NCBI GenBank assembly: GCA_002343395.1
Contig: DDSN01000006.1
Location: forward strand, 1 to 16,834
Direction: 5' to 3'
Source of the DNA: Hyphomonadaceae bacterium UBA2389
GTDB lineage: Bacteria > Pseudomonadota > Alphaproteobacteria > Caulobacterales > Aquidulcibacteraceae
DNA: 16,834 nucleotides
Part shown: piece after piece, positions 1 to 8,199 of the stretch
Layout: each line of letters opens with the position of its first letter
Position numbering within the stretch: the first letter of the stretch is position 1
Made by a program: the position numbers and the translations under genes
Notes under the pieces: model-generated
What the model was told of the DNA's origin: nothing
Databases searched by the model: none
The model's input: the letters and a program-made list of their open reading frames with translations, nothing else

Positions 1-3
1 ACC

Positions 4-20
4 GCCGGCTTCCAGCCGGC
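4..20. repeat. REP-like hairpin downstream of the RAYT gene
   Basis: A perfect 7-bp inverted repeat (GCCGGCT / AGCCGGC) with a 3-nt TCC loop. On the minus strand it reads CTTGCCGGCTGGAAGCCGGC followed by GGT, which closely resembles a REP sequence that I recall as common in proteobacterial genomes. It lies 26 nt beyond the stop codon of a REP-associated tyrosine transposase, the expected position for a cognate REP. There is no clear T-run, so a simple terminator is less likely. Only one copy was seen in this window, so the repetitive nature is inferred. Confidence 0.55.
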
Positions 21-46
21 AAGCAGCACTTTTCTTCTGAGGGCGC

Positions 47-733
47 CTACGCAGCGGCGCGCGCGCACGCGGGCGCTTTTCGCGGCCGCCCGCGTCTGGG
101 CGCCGTGAGCGCGCGCCCAGCGCTCGCCTCCAGCGCCTTCAACCATTCCGCGCCGCCGAGCGGGCGCCCAGTCGCGCCCGCGCGCCGGAGTTTGCGCATG
201 GCTTCGGCGCCGACGTCGGCTTCGAAAAACCGCGCCAAGTCCCCACGCACGCGTGCGCGCAACGGCTGCGCGCGCACCAAGCTGTCGTCGCGCCCGTCAA
301 GGTGAGCGCGAACGCTGGACCATGGCCAATCCTCCGCGCGCTGCGTTAGACCCGCGCGCACCGGATTGAGACCGACATAGCGGCTCGCTTGAACGAAATA
401 GTCGTCATCCATCGGATAGGAGGCGAAGCGCCCTTGCCACAGATAGCCGGTCCATCGTTCGCGCTTATTGATCTCGTAGGTGTAGCGCCAATGCAGCGGC
501 GCGAGCGCCGCGCGCAAGCCGGCTTCCGTTTTCGGCGTGAGGATCAAATGCACGTGGTTCGGCATGAGGCAGTAACCCCAGCATTCCACGTCGGCCTTCG
601 CGCACCATTCCGCCGCGAGTTGCAGATACCGCAGATAATCGCCGTCTCGGAAGAAGGTTTGCTGCCGGCGATTGCCGCGCTGAGTCACGTGATGGGGCGT
701 CGCCGGCGCGACGACGCGCGATTGTCGAGCCAT
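47..733 (-). CDS. REP-associated tyrosine transposase (RAYT, Y1_Tnp family)
   Basis: A 228-aa single-strand DNA nuclease-like protein of the IS200/IS605 Y1 class, the group thought to mobilise or process REP hairpins. The metal-binding HUH motif is seen as PNHVHL (His60, His62). The RAYT signature RYVGLNPVRAGL holds the likely catalytic Tyr119. The C-terminal tail is basic and contains RRGRPRK, an AT-hook-like sequence. The ATG at 733 was chosen over an upstream in-frame start at 892 because GGAGG sits 5 nt before it and because the Y1 domain begins at once; the extra 53 residues look non-coding. Length and motif order are normal, so it appears intact. It has no flanking IS ends, as is usual for domesticated RAYTs. 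It is divergent from the BKACE gene. Confidence 0.9.
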   Translation of the reverse strand: MARQSRVVAPATPHHVTQRGNRRQQTFFRDGDYLRYLQLAAEWCAKADVECWGYCLMPNHVHLILTPKTEAGLRAALAPLHWRYTYEINKRERWTGYLWQGRFASYPMDDDYFVQASRYVGLNPVRAGLTQRAEDWPWSSVRAHLDGRDDSLVRAQPLRARVRGDLARFFEADVGAEAMRKLRRAGATGRPLGGAEWLKALEASAGRALTAPRRGRPRKAPACARAAA

Positions 734-736
734 GAG

Positions 737-753
737 CGCCTCCAAAATGGAGC
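737..753 (-). promoter_or_regulatory. Hairpin overlapping the RAYT ribosome binding site
   Basis: On the minus strand CTCCA-TTT-TGGAG forms a 5-bp stem with a 3-nt loop, and its right arm contributes to the GGAGG Shine-Dalgarno of the RAYT gene, 5 nt before the ATG. If folded in mRNA it would partly hide the ribosome binding site. This is inferred from sequence only. Confidence 0.4.
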
Positions 754-949
754 GTACACGATTTGTTCCGGCGCGCAAGAGAGGACGTGGAGGGTCTCTT
801 TGGGGGCTGGGCTTAGAAGAGGTGGCGCGCTCCCTCGCCTGGTTTGCAACAACACCAGTCTGGCACATCGATGCCGTTCGGGGGCCGTCCACCCCATCAC
901 ACGGATTTGTCGGGTGAAAGCGCGCGCCGCCATTTTGGAGCAGGGTGAT

Positions 950-1675
950 ATGGTCTTTCTACAAGCCGCGTTGAACGGCGACAGGCAGCATGCGGCGGTT
1001 CCGAAAAGTCCCGATGCGATTGCTGTGGATGCAGCCGCAGCCGTTCGTGCTGGAGCCCACTCGGTTCATGTTCACGCCTTTGATCAAGACGGCAAGGAGA
1101 CGCTGAACGCCGCTGCATGCGCCGCTGTTGTGAACGCGATCCGCGCCCGCTGCCCGGGCGTGCCGATCTCGCTGACGAGTTCGGCGGCGATCGTCGCCGA
1201 TCCAGAGGAGCGCCTCGCCATCATCCAGTCCTGGACGGTCATGCCTGACCTCGTGACCGCAAATCAGGGCGAGACGGGGATTGTCGCGTTGAGCGCGTGG
1301 CTGATGGCGCGGGGCGTCGAGATTGAAGCGGGGCTGTTGTCGCCCGCGGACGCGTGCGCGTTCGTGTCGTCGCCGCTGCGCGACCGATGCCGGCGCGTGC
1401 TGATTGAGCCGCTCAATCCCGATCCCGCGATTGCGCTGCGCGATGCGGGCGAGATGGAGGCGATCCTGGCGGCGGCCGAGGTCACGCTGCCGCAAGTGCA
1501 TCACGGGTTTGACGGATCGTGCTGGGCGGTCAACGAGCGCGCACTGGCGCGAGGGCACGGCATAAGAACCGGCCTGGAAGACGTCGCCATCCTGCCGGAC
1601 GGCGGCGCGGCGCGGGATAACGCCCAACTCGTCGAGACCGCGCGCGCGATGATCCTGGGTGGCGCGCACGGGTAA
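950..1675 (+). CDS. BKACE-family beta-keto acid cleavage enzyme (DUF849)
   Basis: A 241-aa protein of the BKACE family. Members are Zn-dependent TIM-barrel enzymes that react a beta-keto acid with acetyl-CoA to give acetoacetate and a new acyl-CoA; Kce of lysine fermentation is the founding member. Seen here: the N-terminal QAALNGDR segment, the HVH metal-ligand pair (His40, His42), and the C-terminal RTGLED motif (Glu210) followed by NAQLVETA. It is somewhat shorter than many BKACEs (about 270 to 300 aa). The ATG at 950 is preceded by TTGGAG with a 9-nt spacer, and the family's conserved start (MVFLQAALNG) fits. An in-frame opening runs back to 389 across the RAYT gene and is spurious. The substrate cannot be read from sequence. 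No other catabolic gene adjoins it, and it is far from the EMC genes. Confidence 0.88.
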   Translation: MVFLQAALNGDRQHAAVPKSPDAIAVDAAAAVRAGAHSVHVHAFDQDGKETLNAAACAAVVNAIRARCPGVPISLTSSAAIVADPEERLAIIQSWTVMPDLVTANQGETGIVALSAWLMARGVEIEAGLLSPADACAFVSSPLRDRCRRVLIEPLNPDPAIALRDAGEMEAILAAAEVTLPQVHHGFDGSCWAVNERALARGHGIRTGLEDVAILPDGGAARDNAQLVETARAMILGGAHG

Positions 1676-1783
1676 CCCTTGACGGCGCTCCGTTCGTCCG
1701 CCGCGCGGGCCGGTCCATCGCAAATCCGGTGGCGCGGGCGGGCCGAGCTGGCTAAGAGCGGCGCAACATCGCGGGGTTTTCTC

Positions 1784-4609
1784 ATGAAGCGTTTCGTCTC
1801 GTTCCTGGCCGCCGCCTGCGCGCTGGCCGCGTGCGCCACCGCATCGGCGCCGCTGCCGAGCGCGGGATCGGTCGCGGTCGCGCCATTGCAGTACACGACG
1901 CGCACGCTGCCGAACGGCCTGCGCATCTTCGCCATGCCGGACGCCAATACCGCCAACGTGTCGGTGCAGGTCTGGTACGATGTCGGCTCGGTGGACGATC
2001 CGGTCGGGCGCTCGGGCTTCGCGCACCTGTTCGAACACATCATGTTCAAGGCGACGCGCAACATGCCGGCGGAGTCCGTGGACCGGCTCACCGAGGACGT
2101 CGGCGGCTTCAACAACGCCTCCACCTATGACGACTTCACCAATTACTATCAGGTCGTGCCGGCCAACCATCTGCGCCGCATCCTGTGGATGGAAGCGGAG
2201 CGGATGAGTTCGCTGGTGATCGATCCGGCGACGTTCGATTCCGAGCGCGACGTGGTGAAGGAAGAGCTGCGCCAGCGCATCCTGGCGTCGCCGTACGGGC
2301 GCCTGTTCGGCTTTTATCTGTCGCAAGCGAATTTCAGCGTTCACCCGTACGGGCGCCCGGGGATCGGGTCGATCGAGGACCTCGACGCGGCGACGGTGGA
2401 GGATGTGCGCGCCTTCCACGCCACGTATTATCGGCCCGACAACGCGGTGTTGGTGGTGGCCGGCAATTTCAATCCCGCCGATCTCGATCAGTGGGTGAAC
2501 GATTATTTCGGCGATATCGCGCGTCCGAACCGGCCGATCCCGCGCGAGTATCCGACCGAGCCGATGCGTACGAGCCCGCGCGCCTACACCGCGTATGCGC
2601 CGAACGTGCCGCTGCCGGCGGTGATGATCTCGTATCCGCAACCGGCCTCGACCAGCCCCGATCTGCCGGCGCTGATGGTGCTCGATGCGATCATGTCGCG
2701 CGGGGAATCCTCGCGGCTCTACCATTCGCTCGTGTATGACCAGCAGGTCGCGGCGGAGGTGTTCACCAACCTCGAAGCGACGCAGGACCCTGGCGCGTAC
2801 TCGCTGTTCGCCATCCTCTCCGAGGGCAAGACCGCCGATGAGGGCGTCGCCAGCCTGACCGCGGAGATCGCGCGCATGCGCGATGCGCCAGTGAGCCAGG
2901 CCGAACTCGACGAGGCGAAGAACGAAATCGTCACCGCGACCATCGAGGGGCGCGAAACCGCCTATGGCCGCGCCTTCGAATTGGCCGACGCGGTGATCCG
3001 CTATGGCGACGCGGCTTATGCCGATCGGTTGCTCGCGGCGATCCAGGCGACGACCGCCGCGGACGTGCAGCGGGTGGCGCGCGCGATCCTCGACGATCAG
3101 CGCCGCGTGGTCGTGCGCTACCTGCCGGAGGAGGAAGGCGCGCGCGGCGATACGATCACGACCTCGCCGACGATCCAGGCGCGTTCGCTCACCATCGCGC
3201 AATCGGAAATCCCGGTGTTCGCCTTGGCGCCGGAAGGGCAACGCGAAGCGCCGCCCGCGGCGGGGGCGCCGGTGAACGCGCGCATTCCCGCGACCGCGCA
3301 ACGCACGCTCGCCAACGGCATGCGCGTGATCGTGGCGTCCAATCGCGCGCTGCCGCTGATCAGCGCGGACTTGCGCATCGCTTCGGGCGGCAGCGCCGAT
3401 CCGGCCGATCGCGCGGGGCTCGCCTCGATGGCGGCCGATCTGCTCACCCGCGGCACCGCCACGCGCGGCGCCACCGAGATCGCCAGTCAGATTGAATCGC
3501 TCGGCGCGGAGATATCGTCGGGCGCCGGCGTTGATTCCTCGGCGGTGTCGCTGCAGACGCGCGCCGACCGCGCGCAAGAGGCGTTCACGATCTTCTCCGA
3601 CGTGGTGCGCTATCCCGCGTTCGCGCAGGAAGAGCTCGACCGCGCGCGCCAGCAGGCGCTCGATGGCTTGCAAGTGGCGCTGAGCGAGCCCGGCTCCATC
3701 GCCGGATTCGCGATGACGCGCGCGATCTTCGGCGAAAGCCCTTACGGCGCCATCGCCTCGCCGCGCAGTCTGGCGGCGATCACACGCGCCGATGCGGCGG
3801 GGTTTCATGGCGCGCACTGGCGTCCGGACAACGCCGTGCTGGTGATCACGGGCGATGTGTCGAGCGAAGAGGGGTTCGCGCTCGCGGAACGCTACTTCGG
3901 GTCGTGGGCCAATCCGCCGGGCGAGCGCCCCGCGCCGCCGAACGCGGACGCGTACGCCGCGCCCGCGCGCACGATTGTGGTGGACTTGCCGGGCACTGGG
4001 CAGGCGGCGGTGTCGATGGGCTTGCGCGGCATCGCGCGGACTGACGCCGACTACTTCCCGCTGCTTGTGGCCAACAACGTGCTGGGCGGCGGCTACTCGG
4101 CGCGGCTCAACGCGGAGATTCGCATTCGCCGCGGGCTTTCCTATGGCGCGGGTTCGAGCCTGCAGGCGCGCATGGCGCCTGGACCGATCGTGGCGTCAGC
4201 GCAGACGCGCAACGACGCGGCGGTGCAGGTCTATGAGTTGATGCGCGCCGAGATCGACCGTCTTGGCGATCAACTCACGCCCGAAGCCGAACTCACCGCG
4301 CGCAAGGCGGTGCTGATCGGCTCCTTCGGCCGCAGCGTCGAGACGACGTCGGGACTCGCCGGTCAAATCTCGACGCTGGCGCTGTTCGGGCTGCCGCCAG
4401 AACGGCTCGGCAGCTACATCTCGGACGTGAGTTCGGTGACGCCCGACCAAGTGCGCGCCGCGGCGACGCGCTATTTCGATCCCGACCGCGCCGACCTCGT
4501 GGTCGTGGGCGACGCCCAGCACTTCTATGCGGGCATCCGCCGGCTGCGCCCCAACGCGGAACGCATCCCGGCGGACGCACTCAATCTGGATGAGGAATCA
4601 TTGCGTTAG
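1784..4609 (+). CDS. M16 family metallopeptidase, two-domain lipoprotein
   Basis: A 941-aa zinc peptidase of the pitrilysin/insulinase M16 clan, probably lipid-anchored in the cell envelope. The N-terminus MKRFVSFLAAACALAAC is a lipoprotein signal with lipobox LAAC (Cys17). The first M16 domain carries the inverted zinc motif HLFEH (His81, Glu84, His85), and a downstream ERDVVKEE segment supplies the third ligand, probably Glu161. A second M16 domain starts near residue 506 (TLANGMRVIVAS). It lacks HxxEH (LASMAADLL at that place) and so is probably the non-catalytic half, with a C-terminal RRGLSYG segment as usual. The ATG at 1784 was preferred over an upstream TTG at 1679 because it begins the signal peptide; the ribosome site is weak. 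The target is unknown; relatives degrade short peptides. Confidence 0.93.
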   Translation: MKRFVSFLAAACALAACATASAPLPSAGSVAVAPLQYTTRTLPNGLRIFAMPDANTANVSVQVWYDVGSVDDPVGRSGFAHLFEHIMFKATRNMPAESVDRLTEDVGGFNNASTYDDFTNYYQVVPANHLRRILWMEAERMSSLVIDPATFDSERDVVKEELRQRILASPYGRLFGFYLSQANFSVHPYGRPGIGSIEDLDAATVEDVRAFHATYYRPDNAVLVVAGNFNPADLDQWVNDYFGDIARPNRPIPREYPTEPMRTSPRAYTAYAPNVPLPAVMISYPQPASTSPDLPALMVLDAIMSRGESSRLYHSLVYDQQVAAEVFTNLEATQDPGAYSLFAILSEGKTADEGVASLTAEIARMRDAPVSQAELDEAKNEIVTATIEGRETAYGRAFELADAVIRYGDAAYADRLLAAIQATTAADVQRVARAILDDQRRVVVRYLPEEEGARGDTITTSPTIQARSLTIAQSEIPVFALAPEGQREAPPAAGAPVNARIPATAQRTLANGMRVIVASNRALPLISADLRIASGGSADPADRAGLASMAADLLTRGTATRGATEIASQIESLGAEISSGAGVDSSAVSLQTRADRAQEAFTIFSDVVRYPAFAQEELDRARQQALDGLQVALSEPGSIAGFAMTRAIFGESPYGAIASPRSLAAITRADAAGFHGAHWRPDNAVLVITGDVSSEEGFALAERYFGSWANPPGERPAPPNADAYAAPARTIVVDLPGTGQAAVSMGLRGIARTDADYFPLLVANNVLGGGYSARLNAEIRIRRGLSYGAGSSLQARMAPGPIVASAQTRNDAAVQVYELMRAEIDRLGDQLTPEAELTARKAVLIGSFGRSVETTSGLAGQISTLALFGLPPERLGSYISDVSSVTPDQVRAAATRYFDPDRADLVVVGDAQHFYAGIRRLRPNAERIPADALNLDEESLR

Positions 4610-4657
4610 GTGAGGGCGGGTGACGCTTTCCGCCGACTCAGTTAAGGCTCGAATCGC

Positions 4658-4897
4658 GTGATCCGGCAGGACATCCTTCGAGTCGCCACGGCGGCTTTGG
4701 CGCTGAGCGCTCTTTCGTTCGCGGCGGGGATCGCCGGGGATTTGTCCCAACCCCAGCCGGCGAACGCCGGTGTTCGGGTGGTTCTGAGAATCCCGCCTGA
4801 AATTCCGGCCAGCGCGTCGGCTCAGGCAGCGACTCCTTCCGTTGAGGAAAGCGCGGACAGAGCGCCCGCTAACCAAGAAAACGGCGAAGAGGCGTGA
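4658..4897 (+). CDS. Small putative secreted protein
   Basis: A 79-aa ORF that I do not recognise. It begins at a GTG with a weak AAGG 10 nt upstream. The N-terminus (MIRQDILRVATAALALSALS) looks like a signal peptide with a basic start and a hydrophobic core. The rest is rich in Pro, Ala and Ser and ends in an acidic tail. Codon third positions are mostly G or C, like the neighbours. It lies 48 nt after the M16 gene, and its TGA overlaps a possible GTG start (GTGA at 4894) of the next reading frame. It may be a real small cistron or just an open stretch; the lack of a recognisable family keeps confidence moderate. Confidence 0.42.
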   Translation: MIRQDILRVATAALALSALSFAAGIAGDLSQPQPANAGVRVVLRIPPEIPASASAQAATPSVEESADRAPANQENGEEA

Positions 4898-4902
4898 GGA
4901 AC

Positions 4903-4917
4903 TGCGGCTTTGCCGCA
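4903..4917. repeat. Short perfect hairpin ahead of the DUF4908-like gene
   Basis: TGCGGC-TTT-GCCGCA is a perfect 6-bp stem with a 3-nt loop, between the end of the small ORF and the ATG at 4987. No T-run follows, so it is not an evident intrinsic terminator. A leader structure is possible. Confidence 0.4.
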
Positions 4918-4986
4918 ACACCGGCGCTGGTCGGTTGCAACACTGTCAAAAAAGCGCCCAGGTCCGAGCGCTCTTCTCCACACGCA

Positions 4987-5754
4987 ATGAGCGAGTCGTC
5001 GGGGCCATCTCTGTACGGACGCGGCGCTGCGGCGTTGGCCGCCGCGCTGGCTTTGTCCGCACCGGGCATGGCGGTGGCGCAGCAGCGCACGCAATCCCAA
5101 TCCTCCGCGCAGCCCGTGCAACCCTTGTTTCGCGAGGCCGGCGCAACGCGCTACTCGACTCCCGATGGCGCGGTGCGTTTCGTATTGGATCGCTCGGGCG
5201 GGCGCGCGGCTCTGGTTCGGTTTGAGAACGACCCCGAGGTTCACGTGCTTCGGCCCGTCCTGGCGGCGGGCGGCGGAGAAATCTATCGCACCGAGGACGG
5301 CAGCATCATGCTGCGGGTGACGCCGCATGGCGGCATCACCGTGTACACGCGCGCGCTGCGTACAGGCGCGCCCGCGTCCGAGGAAGCGCAGGTCGCGCCG
5401 CTCACGCCCGAGGCTGTCGCCTTCGCCGAAATGCAAGCCCGTTTCCGGGCGCTGCAGGCGCAGGCGCGACGGCGTGTTGGGCAGACGGTGGTGTTCGCCG
5501 TGCCCGCGCAAATGACCGCGCCGGTCGCGGGGGTCGTGCTCGATGCGGCGGAGCGCGCCGCCGAGGGACTAGCGGCGGCGCCGATGACCAATGTGCGCCG
5601 CGTCACCATCACGATCGGCGCCGAGCCGCGCGTCGTGCTCGCGGGCGATCAACTCTTTATCCAAGTGGCGCCGCAGATGGGTTTCGCGGGGCGCCCGTCG
5701 TCCACCGCCATTCGCAATGTAGTGACCGGCGAAACGCAAGGCCCGCAGCAATAA
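4987..5754 (+). CDS. Exported DUF4908-like protein of unknown function
   Basis: A 255-aa protein with a predicted Sec signal peptide (hydrophobic AAALAAALALSAPG, then AVA before QQR, cleavage near residue 31), so it is probably periplasmic. The mature part has a segment YSTPDGAVRFVLDRSGG, then ALVRFENDPEVHVLRP and GGEIYRTEDGSIMLRVTPHGG. This recalls DUF4908, a family I remember mainly from Caulobacter relatives; the match is from memory and not tested. The ATG at 4987 starts the signal peptide and is preferred, although no clear ribosome site precedes it. The frame is open back to a GTG at 4894, which overlaps the stop of the preceding small ORF, so a longer coupled form cannot be excluded. 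Function is unknown. Confidence 0.75.
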   Translation: MSESSGPSLYGRGAAALAAALALSAPGMAVAQQRTQSQSSAQPVQPLFREAGATRYSTPDGAVRFVLDRSGGRAALVRFENDPEVHVLRPVLAAGGGEIYRTEDGSIMLRVTPHGGITVYTRALRTGAPASEEAQVAPLTPEAVAFAEMQARFRALQAQARRRVGQTVVFAVPAQMTAPVAGVVLDAAERAAEGLAAAPMTNVRRVTITIGAEPRVVLAGDQLFIQVAPQMGFAGRPSSTAIRNVVTGETQGPQQ

Positions 5755-5761
5755 GCGGCGC

Positions 5762-6412
5762 TTACGGCGTCATGCCCTTGACCAGCCGCGTCATCGCACT
5801 GGCGCCGACGAGCGGCGCCACGAATGGAATGAAGGAGCACGCAAGGCCAACAAGGAAGATGCTCAAGCCGTAGCGCGCGCGCAGGCGCCGGGCCTCGCTC
5901 CATGGCATGCGCCGCACCGCGGCGAGCGAAAAATACTCGCGCCCCATCAGGTAGCCGTTGAGCGCCAGGAACCAGATGATGTTCACGACCGGCACGAACA
6001 GCAGCGGCAAAGATAGGATGTTGAGCACAAGAGGCGGCCAGCCGATGCGAAAGCCGTTGGCGAGTCCCTCCAACGGCGTCACCAGACGCCCCGCCGGCAA
6101 CCCAATTGTTTTCTCAACGCCGGCGGCCGCCACATCAAACAACACGGAACCGACGATCATCGAAATGGTCGGCGCGAGCACGATGGCGATGAGCACGATC
6201 AGCGCGCCGCCGAGAACGTCGGCGACATTCCACAGATAACGCACCCAACCTTCCCCCTCAGGGATCATCGGCCAGACATAGCGGAACGCGCCCCAGGCGG
6301 CGGCGATGGTGGCGGCAAGCGCGACCACGAAGCAAAGCAGCGCCCACCCGCCAAGGCGCCCGCCGAACACATCCTTCAAACCGCCGGAAATCGCCGTGGG
6401 CGCCAGTCTCAT
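5762..6412 (-). CDS. EI24/CysZ-like integral membrane protein
   Basis: A 216-aa membrane protein of the EI24 domain family, which includes the sulfate permease CysZ. Several hydrophobic segments are visible: residues about 23 to 45, 65 to 90, 127 to 150 and 188 to 210. The family signature LALNGYLMGREYFSLAAVRR lies around residues 149 to 168. The start ATG at 6412 gives the usual length; the ribosome site is poor. The gene converges on the DUF4908-like gene, with 7 nt between them, and diverges from lepB. A sulfate transport role cannot be assigned: no cysteine-biosynthesis genes are near, and alphaproteobacterial members are mostly uncharacterised. Confidence 0.85.
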   Translation of the reverse strand: MRLAPTAISGGLKDVFGGRLGGWALLCFVVALAATIAAAWGAFRYVWPMIPEGEGWVRYLWNVADVLGGALIVLIAIVLAPTISMIVGSVLFDVAAAGVEKTIGLPAGRLVTPLEGLANGFRIGWPPLVLNILSLPLLFVPVVNIIWFLALNGYLMGREYFSLAAVRRMPWSEARRLRARYGLSIFLVGLACSFIPFVAPLVGASAMTRLVKGMTP

Positions 6413-6472
6413 GGCCGGTTGCTAGCATGTCGCGCGCTTGACCCCAAGACCATGCGATTTAGGTTGGCGCGC

Positions 6473-7210
6473 ATGGATATGAAAACTCTCCGAGCCGAAG
6501 CGCTCGAATGGGCGCGCACGGCGCTCGGCGCATTCGCCGTGTACCTCGCGTTCACCACCGTCGCGTTCGCGCAATACGCGATCCCCTCCGAGAGCATGGT
6601 TCCCCACCTTGAGGTGGGGGACCGGGTCGCGGTTTCGAAATTCGCCTACGGCTATAGTCGCCACTCATTGCCTTTTAATCTGGGCGCACAATTGCCAGCG
6701 GCGCGCGATCGCCTGTTCGCGGCGCTGCCGCGGCGCGGCGATGTGGCGGTGTTCGTGCATCCGCGCACGGGCGACACGATGATCAAGCGTATTGTGGGTT
6801 TGCCGGGCGATGAGATCGTCGTGCGCGATGGCGTGTTGTGGATCAATGGCGAGGAAGCGCGGCTTTCGCCGCCGCATACGCTGCTGCGCTTGGCGCTGCC
6901 CGAACGGCGGCGCGAGTTCGCCGAACGCCGCGAGGAAGCGCTTCCGGGCGGGCTCGCCCACGCGGTTCACAATCTCACCAACCATGGCGATTTCGACGAG
7001 TTTGGTCCTTACGTCGTGCCCGCGGGCCATGTGTTCGCGATGGGAGATAATCGCGACAATTCGCTCGACAGCCGCTGGAGCGGCATGGGACCGGTGCCGG
7101 TCGAGAACCTCATTGGACGCGCAGAACTCGTGCATGTGACCGGCGGCGATTGCCGCGATCACACGGTCGCGTGTCCGATGCCGCGCTGGTTGCGCGCGCC
7201 GCACCTTTGA
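6473..7210 (+). CDS. lepB: Signal peptidase I
   Basis: A 245-aa type I signal peptidase that removes signal peptides from exported proteins at the inner membrane. One N-terminal transmembrane segment (about residues 17 to 37) is followed by the catalytic serine motif PSESM (Ser41). The general-base lysine lies in MIKRIVGLPGDE (Lys105), and the conserved box GDNRDNSLDSR is near the C-terminus. All Ser/Lys dyad boxes are intact and the length is typical. Starts are possible at 6452, 6473 and 6479. 6473 is chosen because AGG lies 9 nt upstream and little sequence precedes the membrane segment. The usual alphaproteobacterial partners rnc and era are absent, so this may be a second copy or a relocated one. 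It converges on the EamA gene with only 2 nt between stops. Confidence 0.93.
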   Translation: MDMKTLRAEALEWARTALGAFAVYLAFTTVAFAQYAIPSESMVPHLEVGDRVAVSKFAYGYSRHSLPFNLGAQLPAARDRLFAALPRRGDVAVFVHPRTGDTMIKRIVGLPGDEIVVRDGVLWINGEEARLSPPHTLLRLALPERRREFAERREEALPGGLAHAVHNLTNHGDFDEFGPYVVPAGHVFAMGDNRDNSLDSRWSGMGPVPVENLIGRAELVHVTGGDCRDHTVACPMPRWLRAPHL

Positions 7211-7212
7211 TG

Positions 7213-8097
7213 TCAGCCGCGCGCGCGTTGCACGAGGTAGACGCCGGAAAGAATGAGCGCGGCGCCGAAAAGCGCAAGCGGGCCGAGGTTTTCGCCAAAC
7301 AAGATCCATGACCAGACCGCCCCCATCAAGGGCTGCATCCAGAGCATGATGGTCGACACAGCGATGGGAAGACGCGCGACGCCGAAGGCGATCAACCCTT
7401 GCGCGCCTGCCTGCACGACAACGCCGAGCGCGAAGAGGATGGCCCAGCCATTCGCCGTGGCGGGAAGCAGCGGTTGGTCGATCGCAAGGCTGAGGATGAG
7501 CGCGTAGAGCGCGGCGGCGATCGTCGCCGCGAGCATCACCGCGCCAGTGCTTGCGCGACCGCCGATGTGACGCACGATCAGCAAATAACCCGCGTAACCG
7601 ATGGCGGATGAAAACCCCAACGCGTCGCCATACCAGCCTTCCTCGGCGGAGGCGGCGGGTCCGGCGCCGGCGCGCGCGCGCGCGATCGCGAGCGTCAACG
7701 CGCCAGTGAGCGCCAACGCTCCGCCCCAATAGACGCCCGCTCTGGGGCGTTCCTTGAACACGAACCAAGCAAACGCCGCCGCGAACAGCGGCGTCATGTT
7801 CGAGAACAAGGTCGCGTTGACGACCGTGGTGTGGAAGAGCGCTTCCGCCCACAGCGACACCTCAAAACCGAAGAGCAAGCCCGCAAGCAGCAACCATGCG
7901 GTCTGCGAAGGGCTCGGCGCGCGTCGCGCCGCCGCCGCCCACAGCGCCAGCAAGGGCAGGGCGATCGCGAAGCGCCAGAAATTGGTCGCCTGCGGTCCGA
8001 GTTCGGAGAGCCGCACCAGGATGGGCGACAGCCCCAAAAGGGCCGCTCCGCCCAAGGCGGCCATCGCCGCGCCCGCCGTGGTTCGCCCCTCGCCCAT
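7213..8097 (-). CDS. EamA-type drug/metabolite transporter (DMT superfamily)
   Basis: A 294-aa inner-membrane protein with about ten hydrophobic segments arranged as two EamA repeats, each about 130 residues. Repeat 1 contains the typical LSPILVRLSELGPQATNFWRF and ALFHTTVVNATLFSNMTPLFAA segments. Repeat 2 ends with MLWMQPLMGAVWSWILFGE. Family members export amino acids, metabolites or drugs; the substrate here is unknown. The start is uncertain: ATG at 8097 is used, a TTG at 8133 would add 12 residues, and an ATG at 8064 sits just before the first membrane span. None has a good ribosome site. It is divergent from nrdA across a long regulatory region. Confidence 0.9.
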   Translation of the reverse strand: MGEGRTTAGAAMAALGGAALLGLSPILVRLSELGPQATNFWRFAIALPLLALWAAAARRAPSPSQTAWLLLAGLLFGFEVSLWAEALFHTTVVNATLFSNMTPLFAAAFAWFVFKERPRAGVYWGGALALTGALTLAIARARAGAGPAASAEEGWYGDALGFSSAIGYAGYLLIVRHIGGRASTGAVMLAATIAAALYALILSLAIDQPLLPATANGWAILFALGVVVQAGAQGLIAFGVARLPIAVSTIMLWMQPLMGAVWSWILFGENLGPLALFGAALILSGVYLVQRARG

Positions 8098-8199
8098 GGG
8101 CGGCGAAAAACGCCAGTTTGGAATCAGACGCAACCGAGCGGGGGGCGAATCGTGGCGGGCGGACGCCGCCGGGGCGTCGATCCCGGCGCCGCCGCGCTT

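Noticed and set aside
959..3817. A 952-codon open frame antisense to the BKACE and M16 genes
   Set aside because: Extremely rich in Arg, His and Gly with no domain. It arises because G+C-rich codons leave few stops on the opposite strand; the M16 reading is unmistakable.
5752..5764. Palindrome TAAGC-GGC-GCTTA between the convergent DUF4908-like and EI24 genes as a bidirectional terminator
   Set aside because: Only a 5-bp stem, made largely by the two stop codons, with no T-runs.
6665..7852. A 395-codon open frame on the minus strand across lepB and the EamA gene
   Set aside because: It runs through two genuine genes in other frames and is Arg-rich without recognisable features.
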